Under the pieces are notes generated by a model, which was not told the DNA's origin, ran no database searches, and saw only the letters and a list, made by a program, of their open reading frames with translations. A stretch of 64,000 nt of DNA from Ashinkailepas kermadecensis (taxonomy: Eukaryota; Arthropoda; Thecostraca; Neolepadidae): assembly GCA_034440615.1 (NCBI GenBank), contig JAOTOM010003674.1, forward strand, positions 111,903-175,902, written 5' to 3'. A program made the translations under genes and the position numbers. This document shows positions 34,055 through 45,690 of this stretch, one piece after another (position 1 is the stretch's first letter; every line of letters starts with the position of its first letter).

Positions 34055-36430
34055 GCAAGTCGACGTTCTGTTTCCGAGATTAGTCTTCCATTTTGTGGCA
34101 GCGAAGGTGGCGCGGGCGGACGCCGGTCATCGGCCACTGGGACTTTCCAGACGGCGAACTGTTGTGGGTGTAGCCAACTGCGGATGCGCCGGCCAAGTAC
34201 AAAGCGTGGTGACCGGCTGTTTTTAGACACCCTTCGCAGGCTGTGCTGAGATGCTCGGGTGTGCCGAATGTTGCCGCTACTGTACTTAATGCTGTGCCAA
34301 ACTTGGCAAGCATATATATACCATCTTTTTTACCGGACAGCTGGCGCTGCGTTGGCGCGTGTGATCGTAGCCTCGCTGTGTACATAATGGCTGGAGATGT
34401 ACTTGGTATGTACGTCCTGGCCGTGCCGCGGTGCTGAACTCGTCTGCCCACCTACCGTGGGAGATAACCACGCGTGCTGGCGAGCTGGCAACGCGGCAAA
34501 CTCCGACTGCCAACCGTGTTCACTGGAACAGCAATGATCTCACACTCCGGTTGACCGGGTCGCCCTCTCCTGTCAGCAAATCATTCTTTTTCTGACAATG
34601 CGTGTCCACTTCATTTTTTCTTCAAACACTGTTCCTACTTCCATGCGTTTATTATCATGTTATCATGTCATTGTAATTTGGAAGGCTTGACATGCGTTAG
34701 TTTTGATACGTCACGTTTATGCTGAGTCGCGTGGTTTATGCACGGTCGGCAGTGAGCGGTGCTTTCTTCATGCCATTGTATGTGCCGCCTGATTCGGTTG
34801 AAGGAGCCTTAGATCGGTAAATGGCATGTTGCGCTGCACGCGCTGACGTGCACCGGCGAAGTATGCGCATGCAACCGCGGTCCGAAGGGCCAGATGGTGT
34901 TCTATTCATCATATCGCAATACATCGTCATATGCAGCTACTTTGCGACATGTACTCGAAGCTTCACTCATCCTTTGGCCAAACGTTATTCCACTCCGAAC
35001 GATGTAATTTTGTTAAGTAACATGGTTGGGGAAAGCTTACCCATATTAATACGCGTTCAGATCACGTGCTCATTAATTTAGAAGATAAGAAGATACAAGC
35101 GGCGTGAAATGACTGGCTTTTCAGCTGCATATGCGATTAGTTGCCGATGAAACGCGTTGAAATTGGAGGCTACATTCTTTTTTGTTTAAGTGCCCTGAAG
35201 CTCAAATGACTAAGGAGGCTACATTATGTAGCTGATCCAGAGGATGGGGGCGAGCATGGGCTTTTTGGCGTTCCCAAACTGACAGTTGCGTAGTATTTAA
35301 AATTCCAAACGATGTAATACGTAGCGATGTATGCAAAACGATTGGTTAATTGTATTGCTTCCCTCAACACCGCATACACTTCGTCATCAAAATTGGTAGG
35401 TTAAATTCGTCAGTTAGATAAGCTACGTGCTATTTCAACGTTAAGGTTCGCATGCGTTGTGTGGACGCAACCGCTAAATGAAGTATTGGCCGCAATATCG
35501 AAGACGGCCCCGAGCCAGGACAGCAAGTAGCAGAAGAGCTGGCGCCATTTGACTAGTACATGTTGACTAGTGACACGCAATAATTAGTGACATGAAAGGT
35601 AGCACGCGGATATCTAGCGGTTCGGAAGTAGTGCAAAGAGCGGTGCAAGGTCGCGCGTGGAGCTGGATACGGTGTGAAGGATAAACACAAAAGTAGTCAT
35701 AGAAAGCAGAAAATAGAGGGGAAAACATGACAGTGATAAACAATGACATGAAACCGCGTGAACGCACCAGCCTCCCCCCCCCCCCTCCCCTCAACGGCAC
35801 TGACGGTTGGATACGTGAGGAAATTGCAAATCACGTGGTATAGCATGCACATGGTACAGACAGGAGTGTTGTTTTATGTACTTTTAACATGCCCCTCAAT
35901 GTTGGCTTTACACCCAATAATTTCAACATTTAATATGAAACCCTATGGGCGTGCCCCTAATCCATTTCGGCCCCCGCATTGTCTTCATGTATTTTGCCCC
36001 CCCCAATGATTTCCAGAAATCAACACACGTGGGTACAGACACCAGCGGATCTAAGGTAGGGGTGGGGGAACAGGCCCATGTCCACTCCCTCAAGAGGCCG
36101 ATTGCTGTCGAAGTTTTGCACTAAAGTGCCATTTTCTAGAAGTCTAAAAACGTTTCATAAGATAAATATTGTCTTAAGCAGACCCCACGAATTACAGACT
36201 GCTTAAATCTGAAGAGTTTTTTTTTCGGAATAGGATATTTCATATTACCCCTCCCTCAAACGGTCCTTCTGGTTCCGCCCCTGGGGTACGCATCACGCAT
36301 CATCACACAGCGTCACACATGACCAAACTAAACAATGTTAGTGGAAAAGTGCGAATCAAGATTATTATTAAATGAGTCCAACAACGGGGAATACACAACA
36401 TTTTAAGCCAAACTTCCATTTATTGACGAT
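34055..36430. other. Probable mam 3' region and intergenic DNA
   Basis: No gene recognised. I did not find a clear AATAAA soon after the stop codon, so the 3' end of the transcript is unplaced. A G- and C-rich piece at about 36044-36280 has ends loosely like a small DNA element ('cagcggatc' and 'tccgcccctg'), without a target duplication. Confidence 0.4.
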
Positions 36431-36439
36431 TGTGAACCT

Positions 36440-37040
36440 GAATGGTTCCTGAGTCGACCACGTCGGTCTTCAATTTTAACACCTGCCTTCTAGTCATGTT
36501 CTACACAAAGTGGAAATTTGCGAGGATATGAAGTCTCACGACCATGAATGGTTTCATACACTTGGATCATATCACCTCTTCATGTTCGGTATGAAAGCGA
36601 AAAAAACCCAAGCTACTGTAATCTGTGTTCATATTCAACACGGAAAACTGAAATCATTTTAGTCCAATTCCTGTAGACGCCTTTTATTGACATTTGGCCC
36701 CGGATGAGATGAGAACCAAGAACACAGTATTCCAAAAGTGTTGGAAGTACACATGAACAGTAGGTTGAATGCAACTTTTTTTACTTTTGTAAAACACGCT
36801 TCAATTAATTACTCCTAACATTCGAAGCGCTTTCTTCCTTGCCTCATGGCACCGCCTCTCAAATTTCATGTCTAGTAACTACAATTTCCAATTTATTTTC
36901 TCCTACAATTTCTTGAAGCTCATGACGGACCATGTCATATCGGTACTGTTTATTGTGAGACACAAAAAGAAGTACTTTACATTCATCAAAATTGAACTTC
37001 ATGTGCCAACTATCTGAGTCGATGTCACCAACACGGTGGT
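36440..37040 (-). pseudogene. Decayed CR1 reverse transcriptase fragment
   Basis: On the - strand the stretch 'WHMKFNFDECKVLLF' with 'YRYDMVRHELQEI' matches the region after the catalytic motif of CR1-type polymerases. Lower coordinates give broken pieces of the C-terminal part (a 'GDMIQVYKTIHG'-like region near 36550-36590). Stops and frameshifts are frequent. It is a separate, older insertion from those at 4.7 and 24 kb. Confidence 0.6.
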
Positions 37041-37054
37041 AGGCTGGCAAAACT

Positions 37055-37114
37055 AACACACACGCACACACGCCCACGCACGCACGCATGCACGCACGCA
37101 AGCACGCACGCACG

Positions 37115-37152
<38 letters not shown>
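37055..37152. repeat. (CA)n / (CACG)n microsatellite
   Basis: Alternating CACA and CACG units over about 100 bp. It explains the Cys/Val-rich reading frame on the other strand. Confidence 0.9.
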
Positions 37153-37153
<1 letters not shown>

Positions 37154-37278
37154 GATTATCAACTGATTTAAATCATGTACGAATGTTTTTATCTTTATTT
37201 AAGTTGAAATCAATCGCAGCTGTAGGTTTTTAGTATTCATGTTGTGTGAGACGTTCTCAGGGGCCCGTACACAATCGT

Positions 37279-37500
37279 CTACAAGTTCGCCATAGCGAAG
37301 ATAGAAAGGTCAACAACGCTTTTTATGGCGGAGTGTACCCGATGTGCTGGGTATCCGTCTTCCAGGAAAAGAGTCGTCATCTTCGCAAGGCTCCGCTCGC
37401 ATGAAATAGCATCGGAGGAGACTCGTACTGCTCTCCTCATTTGGGATGTTAGAACGGCCTTTTTAGTGGCCATCGGGTGGGCCTCGTTGTTGTCGGCCAC
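37279..37500 (-). pseudogene. Possible Penelope-like element fragment
   Basis: The 73-codon - strand frame contains 'LTSQMRRAVRVSSDAIS' followed by 'FLEDGYPAHRV'. This resembles the stretch between the reverse transcriptase and the GIY-YIG endonuclease of Penelope-like retroelements, where R-A-x-R-x-C/S-S and N/D-G-Y-P are recurrent. Neither catalytic domain is present, so it would be a short remnant. Based on remembered family pattern only. Confidence 0.35.
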
Positions 37501-37539
37501 CTAGGATTGAGAACGCTACGAGACCGCATGGACGCAAAC

Positions 37540-37702
37540 GGGCCCTTATGAATGCCTACAGGCCCTTGCGAATGCTTACTGGACTTTACAAGCGTCCACT
37601 GGTCTTTACGGAAGTTTACGTACTCTTACGAACGTCTACGGGTCCCTGCGAACATGTGCGGGCCATTACGAACGTGTGCGGGCCCTTACGGGCGTATGCT
37701 TT
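37540..37702. repeat. 20-bp degenerate tandem array, about eight copies
   Basis: Units of 20-21 bp such as 'ggcccttgcgaatgcttact', 'tactcttacgaacgtctacg' and 'ggccattacgaacgtgtgcg' follow one another with about 25-30 percent divergence. Confidence 0.7.
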
Positions 37703-40214
37703 CCCCACACCGAATACTGAATCGACGTCCTTTCCTATGAAGCTTTGACATCCTGCATCTAGATGCATGCTTAGGTATGCATTCCTGGTTCCCAACGATG
37801 CCATGCTTTCCTACAATTTGAGGTGGGAGGGGATTCGAAGATTCGGGCCTGCGATGAGGATTTACAACGACAAGGCTTCTTATTCTGAGGAAAAACCCGA
37901 CCTTTTCGAAATAAAGTGAGCGAAATACGGAGACTCAAAAATTCGTCGGTGTAGTTCGGACCCATTCGCAAAACCCGCTCGAAAATGTTTTATTTTTTCA
38001 AGTTTCAGCAATGCTCATTATGACAACCTTGAAGAACACATGCAATGTTTCCTTTTTCCGAATACTTTGATCATTTGTGTAAAAGCACCTACGTTTATCA
38101 CCAGTATCGATGCCTCTCAACTTTACTAATCTCTTTTCAGCCCCCCCTGCTGTACATCAATTTTCTCGAACTCTTGCACTATCCCCTGTACACTACCTGC
38201 ACTGACATTTTCATTTCTACGTGACCTATTCTGATTTTGGTTGTCAGCGGCGGACAGCCTGGTTAATCACGACATTTATTAACTGATAGCCTCGCCAGCT
38301 CAGGTGCAGGACATCCATGGCATATAGGACGCGGTGATCAAGGTGCATGTCCCAGGCATTCACAAGCACAAGGCCACAACTTGTAGTTGGCTTGCAGGCA
38401 ACTTGTGGATCATGCTGTTCAGAGCTTGGGCCTTGGGTCACATCACATATGCCCTGCCCTAAGGAGGATGCCCCTTTATATCTACTACCTGATTCGATCA
38501 ATGAGGACCCTGCAGTCCCTCATTGCTATATCTGACTCATTCCTCCCTACATCGCTTACTTCAACATCCATCAATATAGTAGCCCCCCTCCTCATCTAGC
38601 CCATCAGCCATCCGGTCAAGAGGCCAACAATCTCTCTTACTTCAATCTTACTCCCTCCTCTCGACTGAATCTTCTACCTACCCTCCTTGGCCTGTGCCGT
38701 ACCCAAGTACCGAATCTTGGAATATCCAATTACATACACATCACACATGTCCTTGCTAGCCTTATTATCTATTTATTATCACTGCCCACAACCTGCCCAA
38801 TGACTGCCCTCATCTCCACCATTGTACTCTGCATTCCACCACCACCTGCCCCACTGGCCTCCGACTCCCGGCTCTCCTGCATTCCATCCTTGACCCACCA
38901 TCTACTCCCACCTCCTTGATCACTGTTTCAACACTTCCATTGATCCCATGCTCATTCTTTCCACCTCCCACCACCCCTTGACTGACGTCTCCACCAAGGT
39001 TGAAATCACTGACGTCACCTCAACCTGGTCTCTCTTCGCTGGTATTTAGACCTGCAGGACAGACAGCTTGTTTCTCACTGGAGTTGCCCGCTCTTGGCGC
39101 GCTCAATGACCCTTAATCCCTCACTTGCTGTCATGTCATCTGCAACCACTGGCGGATCCAGGAGGAGAGGGAACTAGAAGTGGCAGTGACCTAACATCGC
39201 AATAACACAATAACACACAATTTACTGGTCAACTTCAGCATGCAGATTTAGGTGCACTGAAATCACCACCGAAGTTCACATATCGACTTGGTGTTGTCAA
39301 CGACTAAGATTCAATTTGGTACTAGGAATCAACTTAGTGTTGTCAACGACTAGGATATTAATTGCTTATTTTGTTGATTTGGTTTATGTCGGAGGAAATG
39401 ACTGGAAGTAAAAACATTTTTTGCTGCTTGTTGCCACGTTGTATGCTGCTTGTTACCGATCATTTTGAATGAAATATATCTTTACTTGTGCATTGCTTTT
39501 AACCGTCGACTCTTCAATTGATTATCGAAGACGGGAGAGGACGAGTTTGTTTCATTTGCTAGCGGTGGGACAGTACTTTAGAAACAAAATCACAATCATC
39601 CTCCAGATCCTGCCCGAGTAGAAATTTCGTTCAAACGGCACTAGCTCTTCTGTGCCCAGTTCTTCGGTAAGGGGATCATCCAAGACAGGCCTGATGTACA
39701 ATAAGTATATTCGTTTACATAGCACGGTGAATTGACAATGGAGCCAGTTGCAAGTCATGAATTTGAAACACGCTAAGCAGGCATGCTAGACGTAACCTTG
39801 AATCTGTACTGACTTATGGGTGGTATTTCAGACCACAGTTCGGGGTGACAACAGTTCCGACCACGAACTGTGGTCGGGTCGGTGGAAGTGCAGGCTTCTG
39901 CATCGGTAAAATTACTGGATCATAAACGGCTTGGGGTGGGCAAGTTGCCCGCAAATATAAACACTGAATCAGCGATGAGTAGAACAAGTCTGCAAGGGGT
40001 GATTTTCGAACATACTACATTGGAATGCTGTGAAATCAACTGCATTTTATCCCGCGTGGCGTGAACAAAAAAAACACTTCTTGCCGCGTTGTATGGTCAT
40101 GACCTAGCTTTGAAAATTTCCTCATATTTTCAGCTCCTTGAAAACCTTTCACCGACACATCAAGCCATCAACGCTATTCTGCCTCGATGCTCTCCTCTTT
40201 GGCATTGTACCTGG
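37703..40214. other. Non-coding stretch
   Basis: No gene recognised. There is a C/T-rich low-information block (38.6-38.9 kb), two copies of 'tgttgtcaacgacta' (39291-39305 and 39338-39352), a typical DNA-element end 'ggcggatccaggagg' near 39155, and a hairpin at 39831-39875. Confidence 0.4.
39831..39875. repeat. Perfect 12-bp inverted repeat
   Basis: 'gaccacagttcg' and 'cgaactgtggtc' are separated by 21 bases. It is a small stable hairpin of unknown role. Confidence 0.6.
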
Positions 40215-40524
40215 GCACAATAAAAGCTGATCCGAACGCTTTCGTGAAGCAGCCTTACAGGGTATGCTAAACAGAGCCTGTTGCACATATCTTGAATCCA
40301 CCACTCGATACAATTCCAGTCCAACGGGAAATTTTCAGCCAAAGGTTAAGAGCACCGCCAGTGCTGGACCGACGAGTTCCCAACCTCATGGGGGTCAGTT
40401 GTTAGCTGACCGTCACAGCCGGGGGCTGAACGCGAGCGTGTGGAGTGACTCGAATGCTGCCCTGTCGGCTCAGAGGCGACCATCACTGGTCGGGGCGCCA
40501 GCGGCTGATCTATCGGAGCGGACG
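40215..40524 (-). mobile_element. tRNA-derived SINE, copy 1
   Basis: The segment aligns along most of its length with 55090-55430. Shared blocks include 'gagcctgttgc', 'attccagtccaacgg' (versus 'actccagttcaacgg'), 'agccgggggctgaacgcgag' and a degraded tRNA-like head near 40490-40522 ('cagcggctgatctatcggag' on the + strand). Transcription would be on the - strand. It lies just downstream of the serine protease exon. Confidence 0.6.
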
Positions 40525-40566
40525 CGCTCGCCACGACACGACACGACACCAGCCGGGTCTGACCGC

Positions 40567-40824
40567 TCAGTGGCAGCGGCCGGCGCAGCGTGGGTAGGAC
40601 CGGGGCCACAGCCAGCCGGTGCGCCGCCGCGGCCGCCGACTCGCCACGACCGCCGGCGAGCCGAGACGGCGCGCCGTGCGTCGGATCCAGGCCACATACG
40701 GCGCGACGGCCACGTTCACCGCCGGGTAGCTAGCGCCACAGCCAATGCCGACCGAGATGACGCCGACCAGGACGTGGCGCCTCCGTCGGCGGTCCCAGAG
40801 CACCACCGGGCCTCCCGAGTCGCC
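40567..40824 (-). CDS. Last exon of an S1 (trypsin-like) serine protease
   Basis: On the - strand the exon begins after 'ggcgacag' and runs 85 codons to a TGA. It starts exactly at the catalytic-serine motif G-D-S-G-G-P. It continues '[20 protein letters not shown]' with I-G-C-G, then '[15 protein letters not shown]', the usual C-terminal strand and helix of chymotrypsin-fold proteases. An intron just before GDSGG is common in this family. The Trp usual in S-W-G is Val here, and there is an unusual basic tail of about 30 residues after the helix. The His and Asp exons were not found to the right, where repeats and transposons fill the space. So this may be the live end of a gene with distant exons, or an orphan exon. 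Confidence 0.6.
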   Translation of the reverse strand, partial: GDSGGPVVLWDRRRRRHVLVGVISVGIGCGASYPAVNVAVAPYVAWIRRTARRLGSPAVVASRRPRRRTGWLWPRSYPRCAGRCH

Positions 40825-40841
40825 CTGTCGCCGGTCACACC

Positions 40842-41165
40842 GGGTCAGAAACACACCACCGCACCGCAGGTCAGAGGTGCACCGTCACATCAGGTCAGCG
40901 GCACACCGCCACACCAGAACAGCAAGTCAGAGGTGCACCGCCACACCGTCACACCAGGTCAGAGGCACACCGCCACACCAGGTCAGAGGTACACCGACAC
41001 ACCAGAACAGCAGGTCAGAGGTGCACCGTCACACCGGGTCAGAGGTACACCGCCACACCAGGTCAGAGGTACACCGACACACCAGAACAGCAGGTCAGAG
41101 GTACACCGACACACCAGAACAGCAGGTCAGAGGTGCACCGTCACGTCAGGCCAGAGGCACATCTA
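40842..41165. repeat. Minisatellite adjoining the protease acceptor
   Basis: A 20-50-bp composite unit made of 'caggtcagaggt', 'acaccgacacaccagaacag' and 'gcaccgtcacac' recurs about ten times. Its first units begin within 20 bp of the protease exon's 3' splice site and are close in sequence to that site ('cgccggtcacaccgggtcag'). Confidence 0.75.
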
Positions 41166-41229
41166 CAGAGCCGGTCTCTGCTAGCGTTACAATAACTGGG
41201 ATGCAATCATACTGGAAATGGGTACACTA

Positions 41230-42024
41230 GAAAACAATCACGGAAATGCCAATCCTGGCTGATGCAGATAGATGATGGACACCAACAGCACCAGGCCTAC
41301 ATCCAGAACCGAAGCTTCAGAAGGAATCGATGGCGGGCATCAGCCGCTTCAGAGGGGGATCAAGACAGCTGCCCCTGGCAGATAAAAATCAGGCCTTACC
41401 TGATAGGTGAGCATACCTTACATATGGGCGTGCCTGTTTGCTTGGAGGCCACACAAAGCTTGTTGGTGCCCAAGCCTCCCGGGTAGAAGCGCGTCAGTAG
41501 CCACGGAGGGTAGGCCTGTCTGCAGGCCCCCATGGACAGCACCCTCCTCCCGGTGTTCTTTAGTCGGGTGGCCACCGCCGCTGTGGCAGGACGTCCGGTT
41601 ACGCTGCTACGGACACCTCGATCTGACAGGTAATCACGGTTCAGTTACGGACACCTCGTTGCGATGGTTAGCTACAGCTCAGTTGCGGAACTCTCTCTAT
41701 GGCAGTCAGTTACGGACACCTCGTTGCGATGGTTAGCTACAGCTCAGTTACGGAACTCTCTCTATGGCAGTCAGTTACGGACTGTGAGTTACTGCTATTA
41801 TATACTTGCTGGTATCCATAACTTCGCGGCGGTGCTGCCATTATCGTAGATACGCCATCTACGTTAGCACTACCGAGAAACTTAGTGATAAACCAAGTAG
41901 TGATGCTACGCTTTGAAGGGAAATCCTCCCATGTCCTCAACTGGCGCCTTCTTTGTAAGTACTGTATTTTTATTTGAGAGGCATGGTTTATCATGCATAG
42001 CGAAAAAAACGATATTGCATATGC
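41230..42024. other. Non-coding stretch with a 65-bp tandem duplication
   Basis: Two exact-period copies (41641-41705 and 41706-41770) of 'tcagttacggacacctcgtt' and the rest of the unit differ at one base, with the start of a third at 41771. No gene recognised. Confidence 0.5.
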
Positions 42025-42032
42025 AATACATG

Positions 42033-42690
42033 CAGGCGCGCACCCAGGATTTTTCCATGGGGGGGGCCCGGACAGAAAAGGGCACTTGGCCGGCTCCAAA
42101 AGAGCACTTGACCGGCTCCAAAAGGGCACTTTGCGGCCCAGGGCACACTGGAAGGTTTGCTGACCGGGCGGGGGCGTGAATTTTCCATGGGACACGTTAT
42201 ATGTTATAGCACCGAACCCTTGTATTTACAATAATATTTCCAAAAACATGCAGCCTGCATGCATTATGTCGTGAGATGAAGGTTGCCCGCTTACCTTTGA
42301 TGTAAAAGTAAAAAGGACAAATAAAAGTAAAAAGGAGTAAAGGCAGGGTATAGGGCAGGGCAGAGTTCACGGTACAGCACAAGGCACAGGGCAGGGTACA
42401 GGGCAGGGCACAGGGCACTTTTAGATCAAAAGGGCACCTAATTGGGACAGGCATAGGACAGGAAAGGGCACAGGGGAATGTCATTTTTAGGCCAAAAGGG
42501 CAGTTTTGGGCCCAAAGGGCATCTTTGGCACAGGCGGGGCACATAAGGCAGGTGATTTTCGGGCTAAATTTGGGACATTCCGGCCAAGAGGGCACTTTTC
42601 GGTCAAAAGGGCACTTTTGGCCAAAAGGGCACTTTGGTCTCATGGGGGGGCCCGGGCCCCCTGGGCCCCCCCCCCTCCGGTGCGCCTATG
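42033..42690. mobile_element. Non-autonomous hAT-like element, copy 1 (658 bp)
   Basis: It begins 'CAGGCGCGCACC' and ends 'GGTGCGCCTATG', inverted complements in their core, and is flanked by a perfect 8-bp direct repeat 'aatacatg' (42025-42032 and 42691-42698). An 8-bp target duplication with CA...TG ends fits the hAT superfamily. The interior has long G or C runs next to each end, repeated 'aaagggcac' and 'cagggcacagg' motifs, and no transposase, so it would need one in trans. Confidence 0.8.
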
Positions 42691-42698
42691 AATACATG

Positions 42699-43160
42699 GT
42701 GGTCAGTTGAGGAAGGTTGTTGGCTAGCTGATTATCTGTCTCACCGGCCGATCCAGAAATTATTACCAGGGGTGAAGGGGAGGCACTCGTCCCGTAGATG
42801 CCATTTTCTTCAGGAGGCATGACAATGATCGGACAAAAAATTGATGGCAGGGGTGGAAAAGGAAGTTTCCAATAGGCATCGATTTCTAAGACTTCTGTTA
42901 AAAAATTAGATGGCGATGCGCACTCGTCTGTTGAAGGACTACCTTCAGCTTAACCAGTTAAGGACCAGTGGGACCTTTTGGTACCATGTGTTCAGAGTAA
43001 AATATGAGGTAGTGTTCCTATAGGGAGAACCGGTTTAATGGCATTCCTACGTTGGCAAGACTTTGACCGTATTGTGTCAGCCGCTTATCAGTTTGTGAGA
43101 AGGGTGGGGGTGGTATTTGATGGAGCCCAAAGTTGGCAGAAATAATGATGTCAGGAGTTA
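42699..43160. other. Spacer between two hAT-like elements
   Basis: No gene or repeat recognised. Confidence 0.5.
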
Positions 43161-43168
43161 CCCTTGAT

Positions 43169-43939
43169 CAGGCGTGCACCCAGGATTTTTCCATGGGGGG
43201 GGGGGCCCGGACCGAAAAGGGCACTTGGCCGGCTCCAAAAGGGCACTTGACCGGCTCCAAAAGGGCACTTTGCGGCCCGGGGCACACGAAGGTTTGCTGA
43301 CCGGGGGGGGAGGGGCGTGAATTTTCCATGGGACACGTTATATGTCATAGCACCGAACCCTTGTATTTACAATAATATTTCCAAAAACATGCAGCCTGCA
43401 TGCATTATGTCGTGAGATGAAGGTTGCCCGCTTACCTTAAATGTAAAAGTACGCAGGATGTGGATTTCTGGAAAGGATGGTAACAGCTGACACGAAGGCG
43501 ATGGTCCTGAAGGCAGGTGACATGTACACAAACATGTAACACAATACAAATAGCGACGAAAGCTTCAGGGCACAGGGCAGGGCATAGGGCAGGGCATAGG
43601 GCAGGACACAGGGCAGGGCAGAGTTCACGGTACAGCACAAGGCACAGGGCAGGGTACAGGGCAGGGCACAGGGCACTTTTAGATCAAAAGGGCACCTAAT
43701 TGGGACAGGCATAGGACAGGAAAGGGCACAGGGGAATGCCATTTTTAGGCCAAAAGGGCAGTTTTGGGCCCAAAGGGCACCTTTGGTGGAGGCGGGGCAC
43801 ATAAGGCAGGTGATTTTTGGGCTAACTTTGGGACATTCCGGCCAAGAGGGCACTTTTCGGTCAAAGGGCACTTTGGCCAAAAGGGCACTTTGGTCTCATG
43901 GGGGGGGGCACCTGGGCCTCCCCCTCCGGTGCGCCTATG
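43169..43939. mobile_element. Non-autonomous hAT-like element, copy 2 (771 bp)
   Basis: Same family and orientation as 42033-42690, with ends 'CAGGCGTGCACC' and 'GGTGCGCCTATG' and its own perfect 8-bp target duplication 'cccttgat' (43161-43168 and 43940-43947). It carries an extra ~110 bp near 43450-43560 and a different number of 'gggcacagggca' units. Different target duplications show that the two copies inserted independently, 0.5 kb apart. Confidence 0.85.
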
Positions 43940-43947
43940 CCCTTGAT

Positions 43948-44414
43948 AATTACTATTTGTGTTTATTTCTTCCAGGGATGTGATATATTATTGGCAGTGC
44001 CCATGTCATTGACAGTCGACACGACATATATCCGATGCCTAATTGCATGACATATATAACCGGACCGCGCTGGACGCCGCCAAAGTTTGGCGGTACCAAA
44101 TGGACCCACTGGTCCTGAGCGCTGGCCGTGGAGGGGAGACAGGGCGCGCGGGAGGGGAGCGCAGTGCGTGAGTGGGAGTGAGTGCTATTGTCGTTTCATT
44201 GGCAAACAATTTTGTGCTGGTGCGCGCAGGAATCGCCATGTTCAGCGTTATGTCATGAACAATGAAACAGTGTGTATTTGAGAGCGAAGAGATCGAAATG
44301 ATCGGCGACATCTATCTGGAAGAAGGAGATGAGTTAGCTGTCGTAAACGTATCATCTGACTGATCTCAGTGATGCAGACGAGCTGAAAATGACGATGCCA
44401 CTGGACCAGCAGAA
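43948..44414. other. 5' flank of the piggyBac-like remnant
   Basis: A TATA-like 'catatataac' near 44049 precedes a GC-rich stretch and the transposase-like frame. It could be the old promoter region of that element. No terminal repeat identified. Confidence 0.3.
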
Positions 44415-45690
44415 GTGCACGATATTCCTAGCATCCTGGAAGTGCAGATCAATCGTGACCTGGATGAACCCGAACAGGCTGACCCTCCAAGTCAAACGTC
44501 AGGAGCTGACAACATCCCAGCAAAGAGGAGGCGCAAGGAGAAAAACGTGCCAGTGTGGCGCCATGTTTCATCCGAGTACACTAGGTGGGAGAATGCGTAC
44601 AATTCGGATCGATGCACCTCCCGTCAAAACATCACTGAATGGATGTGCACCAGTGGAGATCATGGAAGAGCTGCTGACTCCGGATATATTTCAACACACC
44701 TAGACAGCACTCGCATCTCTGCACTACTCTCAACATGTAAAAATGACCCACGCTTCTCGATAGATGACAGCGACCTGAATATGTTCACCGGGATTCTCGT
44801 CTTCTCTGGATATGTCAAGCTGCCAAGCGAAAAGCTCTGCTGGTCAGAGGCAGCTAATCTAGCCCATGACATAGTTCGGAATGCTATGCCACGCAGCAAG
44901 TACATGCAAATAAAACAGTATCTTCAATTGCAGGACAACTCGAGGAAGTAGACCAGCACGGATTGAGCTTACAAGGTCCAGCCATTGATTGATATGCTGA
45001 ACGAGTCGTTGCGGAGGTTTAGCATATATCAGGAAAAACTAGCTGTGGACGAGATGATCGTCCACTACTACGGATATCACGGGCTGAAGCAGTTCATCCA
45101 TACGAAGCCAATCCGTTTCGGCTCCAAACTGTGGACTTTGTGTGGGGAAGATGCAATGTAGAAAGGAGCAGCGCCTTCAGTTGCAGGACATGCCTATGGG
45201 GACGAGAGTGGTGTTCGATACAAGTTACATTTCAGATCCAAGAGGTCACGAGGCCTAGTTTGACAATTTATTCACGTCTTGGGCGCTGCTCGCGGAGCTC
45301 AGGAATCGTGGCATCCATGCCACAGGTACTGCGAGGAAAAACCGGATGAAAAAATGTCCCACCAAACCAACAAAGGTCCTTCAGAGAAAAGAAGAAACGA
45401 GGTACGTTTGACTATCGGTTTGAAATGCCGGAATAAATCCTGGCAGTCCGCTGGAATGATAGTAAAGTTGTCAGCGTGATGTATCTTCCAATTATAGATG
45501 AACATGCAAGATGGCAAATCATTCAAATTCCCTAACCGAACACGTTTGACTGGCTTTACAAAGATAGTAACCGAAACAATGATCAATGATCATATTGGGT
45601 GCATTACTTCGAACCAGCTATCATTTGTTTGCCCCATCCCAAGCGCCAAACGGCGGCCACCATGGGGGAGCATTCATAACATCCAGAGTT
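44415..45690 (+). pseudogene. Decayed piggyBac-like transposase
   Basis: The first frame (44415-44951) has the typical piggyBac N-terminal core 'LNMFTGILVFSGYVKLPSEK' with 'CWSEAANL' and 'MPRSKYMQIKQYLQLQDN'. After a stop at 44949 the match goes on in pieces: 'KLAVDEMIVHYYGYHG' (first catalytic Asp near 45048), 'KPIRFGSKLWTLCG', a piece near 45300-45400 ('CHRYCEEKP', the usual TGTVREN-type region), and 'RWNDSKVVSV' near 45450. At least four frameshifts or stops make it non-functional. It encodes the DDD-type enzyme that normally cuts at TTAA sites. Terminal repeats were not found. Confidence 0.75.
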
